Assembly (NCBI GenBank): GCA_003249255.1
Contig: QKJP01000071.1
Coordinates: 1 to 55,925, forward strand
Length of the DNA stretch: 55,925 bases
Reading direction: 5' to 3'
DNA from: Bacteroidales bacterium
GTDB lineage: Bacteria > Bacteroidota > Bacteroidia > Bacteroidales > Marinilabiliaceae
Shown here: positions 51,374-55,925 of the stretch, piece after piece
Numbering within the stretch: the first letter of the stretch is position 1
Layout of the letters: each line of letters opens with the position of its first letter
Translations under genes and position numbers: made by a program
The notes under the pieces: model-generated
What the model was told of the DNA's origin: nothing
Databases searched by the model: none
What the model saw: only the letters and a program-made list of their open reading frames with translations

Positions 51374-54300
51374 TTATCTAATAATAGTCACATGACCTTT
51401 GTAAACAAGATCTTCAAAGCCTTGCACAACCACGTACCAATAGGAGTCGTCCGGTAAAGGATTTCCAAAGCGGGTACCATCCCATCCACCGGCATCAGCA
51501 CCTAACTCTACTAATACTTTTCCATAACGGTCGTATACAATGATTTTGGCATTTGGATACTTCTCGATGTTTTCAATGGTCCACAGGTCATTAATTCCGT
51601 CACCGTTAGGAGTAAAGTAATTAGGTATACCAAGCTCAGGATATGGAATTTCAACTTTTAAGGCATTATAACACTTGTTGGCATCACGCACATGAGCTGT
51701 AAATAAACCGCCATTTAAATCCTTAAAACTAGCTTCTAGGGTAAACTTTTCATAAGGACTAGCATTTCCACGTAATGCATACTCATAAGGTTCAGAACCA
51801 CCATTTGCTTCAAGTCCTAAAACGCCGGCTAAGGAATTATCGACAACACTAAATTCCGGCAATGGGTTAATTTCAACCTTTGACGAATTCTTTAAGGTAA
51901 AACATCCATCATAAACTGAAACTTCATAATTCCCGGCCTCTGATACCGAAATTCGCCTTTGATCAGAGTAAGGTACTCCATCTTTTGTCCATAAGTAAGT
52001 TTGATACCCGTTATATGCATCTAAAACGACTGTTTCATTTTGACAAATTGCCGTATCTTGATCTAAGACATAAGCTGGAGCTATGCGGGTATTCACAACA
52101 ACCGGCTCCGAAACGCCTGAACAACCATTATCATCAACAATTTTAACCGTGTGGCTACTTCCATCACCATAGGCTAATTTTGAAGCACCCGTTGAAGCAT
52201 CATCCCACTCATAGCTTGCATAATTTAATGAAGTGGTTAATTCTAAAGACTCTCCCGGACAGACATCATGTGCTAAAATTTCAGGCTGAGGTGCTTCGTA
52301 ATGAACCAAATTTAATTCATCAGACGACTCACATCCGATGAAATCAGAAATCCTTGCAAAGTAAGTTCCTTCCTTATTGATGAACCTAGAGCCAACAAGG
52401 GCACCTTTTTCATCTTTCCACTCATAGGTTAATCCAGCCTCCGGTTCAGGCAACTGATAAAAACTACCAGGCTCAGGACAGATAAAGGTTCGAGCTGGAA
52501 TATTTGACACTTTGGGCAGATCTCTAACTGTTATTTGGATATCAGCTTCATTTGAACATTCGCCTTCGCTAATCTTATAATGAACATCATAAACACCTCC
52601 TTTTAAGGATGATACAGTTGGACTTGCAATGGATTTATAATCAAAGACTAAATCTCTGGACTGAACACTCCACTCGAACTCATAATTACCAACGGGAATA
52701 TTATTTATCAATCGAAGGTCTTCGTTGGCACATATTTGCTGGCTAATCACACCAATTTCAGGCAAGGCTAAAGTTGTAAGACTGGTCTCGACAGTATCCA
52801 CACAGCCTGGTTTATAATTAGTAACAGTTACATAATAAGTCCCATCATTCGCAGGCTTAAAGTCTGAACCAAAAAAAGCTGATCCCCAAGTGGTTCTCGA
52901 CGATGACCATTTAAAACTGTAAGTATCATTGCCTGCTACACTAGCCCTTAAAGTATTATCATCACCTGCACAAATCACTTTACTTTTAACTATTGGAGTA
53001 ATCACATCATAAGTTGTTAATCGACCGGCAGCAGGCTTACTCGGACAGCCATAAGCATTAGTTACTACAACAGAATACTCTTCGTCATCATCCGGATGAA
53101 TACGATCGGCAGTTCCATTATTCGACCATAGATAGGTATAGTCTGAAGCATTAAAAGGATCGTTATCTTTTGCCAGAACGACTAATTCCCGTATGGCATT
53201 TGCAGAACCACATACGCCTTGGCTAGGTACAATGTAATCCCGAATGGTATACTCTGTTAATGCTAATGTTCCATTTGTTTTACATCCGTTAGCATCTTCA
53301 ACATCAACCGTATAAACGCCGGCACTAGCAACTTTTGTAGTTTCATTTCCACCTGCACTATTCGTCCAGGTATAAGTAAATCCGGCAGGAGTTTCCGGTA
53401 AGGTATAGAGAGAATCTGTACAGAAACCATCGACAATGTTATCAAAGGTAGGATTTTCATTGATGGTAATGGTCACAGGAATAGTTCCATCTGTACGGCA
53501 ACCACCACTCTCGGCATAATAGTTTAAGGTATAGACACCCGGCGGAGCATTTGGGTTCAACGAAGGCTCCATATTTCCTACAGTCGCATTATTTAAAATC
53601 GCTACATCACCAGTCCACACTTGCGAACTAATGGTTGAAGCATCACTTTTCCAGGCATTTTGTACCATGGCAGAGCTTCCTTCACAAAACGGTTGATCTG
53701 CAATTTGAATGGATAAGTAATCGCCAATGGTTACATTGGCCTGAGCCAGATTGGAAATACATCCATGATCATCTTCAACTTGGAAGCTTACTGCATGCTT
53801 ACCAACCACCGCAGAAACAACAACAGGTGAAGCACCATTAATGGTGGCAGGATCGAATACTGCATCTGTATCCACCCAGTTGTAAACATCGATAGTACCG
53901 GATCCGGCAGTAATTGTAGTACTCATGTTATGGGTAGCTCCTGCACATGGCCCTTGATCCACTAATTTCACTTCAGGAATGTCCCAAATTTCCAAGTCCA
54001 TATTCACAGTATCACTTGGACAAGATGTATTTCTATTAGTAACTACAAGAGAATAAGTTGTATTTGTTGTATTCGTAATCTGTGGAGCATTAATAGCTTC
54101 AGGAGCAGACGCTCCTTGTATAGTCCATGCATAATCGTATGCTATAGAAGCATCTACAGGAGAAACAATTGAGGCTTCTAACGTGGCCGATCCACAAGCC
54201 GGGATATTTGTGATAGATGGCTCCGGTGTTTCATGAACGGTAATCGTATTTTGAACAGGAGCACTCGAACAGCTTGTACCTACTTTAGTAGCGATCACCT

Positions 54301-55925
54301 GATAATTACCTGATGTTACTCTTTCAATTTGGCTGATAGTCTCCGGTTCAGCAGAAACATTTCCAACTAACATCCATTCGTAGGAATAATCAACATTCCC
54401 GGAAAAATCATTTAATGGACTGGCCTCGGCAAACAAGGTACCTCTATCACAAGCAACCACAGGATCTAACACCACTTCAGGTTTTGAGTGGATAGTAATT
54501 ATAACATCAACAGGCTTTTCTGTTTTACACTTATTATTATCCTCGGCTTCGTAATGTAAAGTATATACTCCCGGTGCTGCATCGTTAGCTAATACCGGTT
54601 GAGAGTTACTTTCCTCACCTGTTTGAAGAATTTGGGTATCACCTGTCCATAATTGATAATCGAGAGTAGCTGTTGTTGCCCAAGCATTTAATACAGGATC
54701 AGTACTACCTTCACAGAATTCTTGAACAGGGATTTTAATATCTAAGAAATCATCAATAAGAATTACTGCTTGCTCTGTAGTTGATTGACAACCATTTCCA
54801 TCCACAACATATAGATCCACGTGATATGTGCCAGCACCAGTGGTGGCAGAATTAATTGTAGGATCTTTTTCATCAGTTCCAATACTATAAAAAATCCCTG
54901 TTTCACCACTCCAGTGATAATCAATGTCGGCATGACTACCTGTTGTAACTGTTGGTAGAACGTCATAATCTGTACCTGCGCAGAAATCAAAGTTAGAGAA
55001 GTTGCTAATTTTAGGTAAATTATGATAAGTAACATTCTCTACACTTGAGACGGCACTACATGATGTTGTTTGATTGGTTACCAGCACTTTATAGCCATTG
55101 GTGTCAAAAGGATAGGCTGGTGCATAAGTAGTTGAATTGGTTCCAACAGGTGTTGCGGTAGTTACATCTGCATTACCAATGAACCACTTGTAGTCGTATG
55201 AATCTGTACCGGCAGTAACACTTAGCTCCCCGGCATCTCCCTCACAATGAGGAGTGTGTGAGATGAGCGGGGTTGGTAAGGAGTTATAAACTACAGCATC
55301 AGTTCCTGACTCGGTACTACAATTGGTCGTGGTGTTAGTAACCAGTACTTTATAAGCTGTGGCATCATCAGCTACCGGACTATAAATGTCTGATCCTGTG
55401 AAAACTGGAGTTGCAGTAGTTACATCGGCGGTTCCTAAAAACCATTTATATGAATAAGTTCCTGATCCGGCATCTACCTCAATCTCTCCTTGGCTTCCGG
55501 CACAAACGGTTGTATTACTTAGTGATAATGTAGGGTTTGGATTATAAACTACAGCATCAGTTCCTGACTCGGTACTACAATTGGTCGTGGTGTTAGTAAC
55601 CAGTACTTTATAAGCAGTAGCATCATCGGCTACCGGACTATAAATATCTGATCCTGTTAAAACTGGAGTGGCAGTTGTTACATCGGCAGTTCCTAAAAAC
55701 CATTTATATGAATAAGTTCCTGATCCGGCATCTACCTCGATCTCGCCTTGGCTTCCGGCACAAACGATTGTATTACTTAGGGATAATGTAGGGTTTGGAT
55801 TATAAACTACAGCATCAGTTCCTGACTCGGTACTACAATTGGTCGTGGTGTTAGTAACCAGTACTTTATAAGCTGTGGCATCATCAGCTACCGGACTATA
55901 AATGTCTGATCCTGTGAAAACTGGA
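51374..55925 (-). CDS. Giant secreted modular protein 2, 5' end outside the window
   Basis: At least 1517 residues, open to the window end, so the start and signal peptide are not seen. It consists of Ig/PKD-like repeats, with an 86-residue repeat at the beginning of the visible part (GSDIYSPVADDATAYKVLVT, NCSTESGTDAVVYNP, LSLSNTTVCAGSQGEIEVDA, GSGTYSYKWFLGTADVTTAT), then more diverged repeats. The last 95 residues (IPNYFTPNGDGINDLW, YDRYGKVLVELGADAGGWDG, DSYWYVVVQGFEDLVYKG) are a T9SS type B sorting domain. The C-terminal roughly 500 residues are similar to those of the neighbouring giant protein, so the two are paralogues. Adhesion or matrix function is inferred. Confidence 0.87.
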   Translation of the reverse strand, partial: PVFTGSDIYSPVADDATAYKVLVTNTTTNCSTESGTDAVVYNPNPTLSLSNTIVCAGSQGEIEVDAGSGTYSYKWFLGTADVTTATPVLTGSDIYSPVADDATAYKVLVTNTTTNCSTESGTDAVVYNPNPTLSLSNTTVCAGSQGEIEVDAGSGTYSYKWFLGTADVTTATPVFTGSDIYSPVADDATAYKVLVTNTTTNCSTESGTDAVVYNSLPTPLISHTPHCEGDAGELSVTAGTDSYDYKWFIGNADVTTATPVGTNSTTYAPAYPFDTNGYKVLVTNQTTSCSAVSSVENVTYHNLPKISNFSNFDFCAGTDYDVLPTVTTGSHADIDYHWSGETGIFYSIGTDEKDPTINSATTGAGTYHVDLYVVDGNGCQSTTEQAVILIDDFLDIKIPVQEFCEGSTDPVLNAWATTATLDYQLWTGDTQILQTGEESNSQPVLANDAAPGVYTLHYEAEDNNKCKTEKPVDVIITIHSKPEVVLDPVVACDRGTLFAEASPLNDFSGNVDYSYEWMLVGNVSAEPETISQIERVTSGNYQVIATKVGTSCSSAPVQNTITVHETPEPSITNIPACGSATLEASIVSPVDASIAYDYAWTIQGASAPEAINAPQITNTTNTTYSLVVTNRNTSCPSDTVNMDLEIWDIPEVKLVDQGPCAGATHNMSTTITAGSGTIDVYNWVDTDAVFDPATINGASPVVVSAVVGKHAVSFQVEDDHGCISNLAQANVTIGDYLSIQIADQPFCEGSSAMVQNAWKSDASTISSQVWTGDVAILNNATVGNMEPSLNPNAPPGVYTLNYYAESGGCRTDGTIPVTITINENPTFDNIVDGFCTDSLYTLPETPAGFTYTWTNSAGGNETTKVASAGVYTVDVEDANGCKTNGTLALTEYTIRDYIVPSQGVCGSANAIRELVVLAKDNDPFNASDYTYLWSNNGTADRIHPDDDEEYSVVVTNAYGCPSKPAAGRLTTYDVITPIVKSKVICAGDDNTLRASVAGNDTYSFKWSSSRTTWGSAFFGSDFKPANDGTYYVTVTNYKPGCVDTVETSLTTLALPEIGVISQQICANEDLRLINNIPVGNYEFEWSVQSRDLVFDYKSIASPTVSSLKGGVYDVHYKISEGECSNEADIQITVRDLPKVSNIPARTFICPEPGSFYQLPEPEAGLTYEWKDEKGALVGSRFINKEGTYFARISDFIGCESSDELNLVHYEAPQPEILAHDVCPGESLELTTSLNYASYEWDDASTGASKLAYGDGSSHTVKIVDDNGCSGVSEPVVVNTRIAPAYVLDQDTAICQNETVVLDAYNGYQTYLWTKDGVPYSDQRRISVSEAGNYEVSVYDGCFTLKNSSKVEINPLPEFSVVDNSLAGVLGLEANGGSEPYEYALRGNASPYEKFTLEASFKDLNGGLFTAHVRDANKCYNALKVEIPYPELGIPNYFTPNGDGINDLWTIENIEKYPNAKIIVYDRYGKVLVELGADAGGWDGTRFGNPLPDDSYWYVVVQGFEDLVYKGHVTIIR
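55291..55925 (-). repeat. Near-identical 258-nt tandem repeats inside giant gene 2
   Basis: Units at 55291-55548, 55549-55806 and 55807-55925 (cut). Each is 258 nt (86 codons). Unit 1 and unit 2 differ at about 12 positions. The 119 visible nt of unit 3 are identical to unit 1. The repeat continues beyond the window. Confidence 0.93.

Overview
The window is AT-rich chromosomal DNA of a Bacteroidota (Bacteroidetes) bacterium, probably a marine member of Bacteroidia related to Marinilabiliales; the order is inference. The phylum rests on several sequence features: promoters of the TTTG-N19-TAnnTTTG class, type IX secretion (T9SS) C-terminal sorting domains of types A and B, an exbB-exbD-exbD-tonB operon, a Bacteroidetes-type MiaA and long AcnB, and genes mostly lacking strong Shine-Dalgarno sequences. 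The marine lifestyle rests on one GH86-type agarase/porphyranase-like enzyme.

Layout. 1-486: end of a GIY-YIG gene and a Ser-Pro-Pro tRNA operon with its own consensus promoter. 705-4951: operon of a TPR/PD40/SPOR envelope protein, ClpS, NfeD and FloA. 5224-6740: bcp and recA, then a secreted protein of unknown function, a possible frameshifted small membrane gene, a DEAD-box helicase and a small HTH protein. 10489-14092: a class III cyclase-homology/HD fusion, miaA, a Yip1-like membrane protein and smpB. 14151-15991: an ECF sigma factor with an unusual transmembrane/beta-barrel partner. 17681-15994 to 19653 (minus strand): a five-gene peptide operon (PqqD-like RRE protein, 63-residue Pro/Gly-rich peptide, HPr-kinase-like protein, SipW-type signal peptidase, ABC exporter). 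19765-25283: tsaD and tamB, divergent. 25682-28096: exbB-exbD-exbD-tonB. Then glyA, a CLC channel, a deacetylase/glucosaminidase pair, a GH86-like enzyme, acnB and two MDR oxidoreductases. 43303-55925: two giant modular T9SS cargo proteins, the second cut by the window end inside near-identical 258-nt repeats.

The most interesting system is the peptide operon at about 15994-19681. It has the recognition protein, kinase, protease and exporter expected of a RiPP-like pathway, but no recognisable cyclase, lanthionine synthetase, radical SAM enzyme or lasso cyclase. Phosphorylation and cleavage may be the only modifications; this is inference.

The second theme is intergenic repeats. Degenerate arrays with a strict 8-nt period recur in at least six gaps, a period-7 array precedes an oxidoreductase, two copies of a roughly 190-nt palindrome-rich element lie 19 kb apart, diverged direct repeats bracket the TonB operon, and one leader element is shared by glyA and a glucosaminidase gene. 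No CRISPR array, rRNA, prophage or intact insertion sequence was seen.
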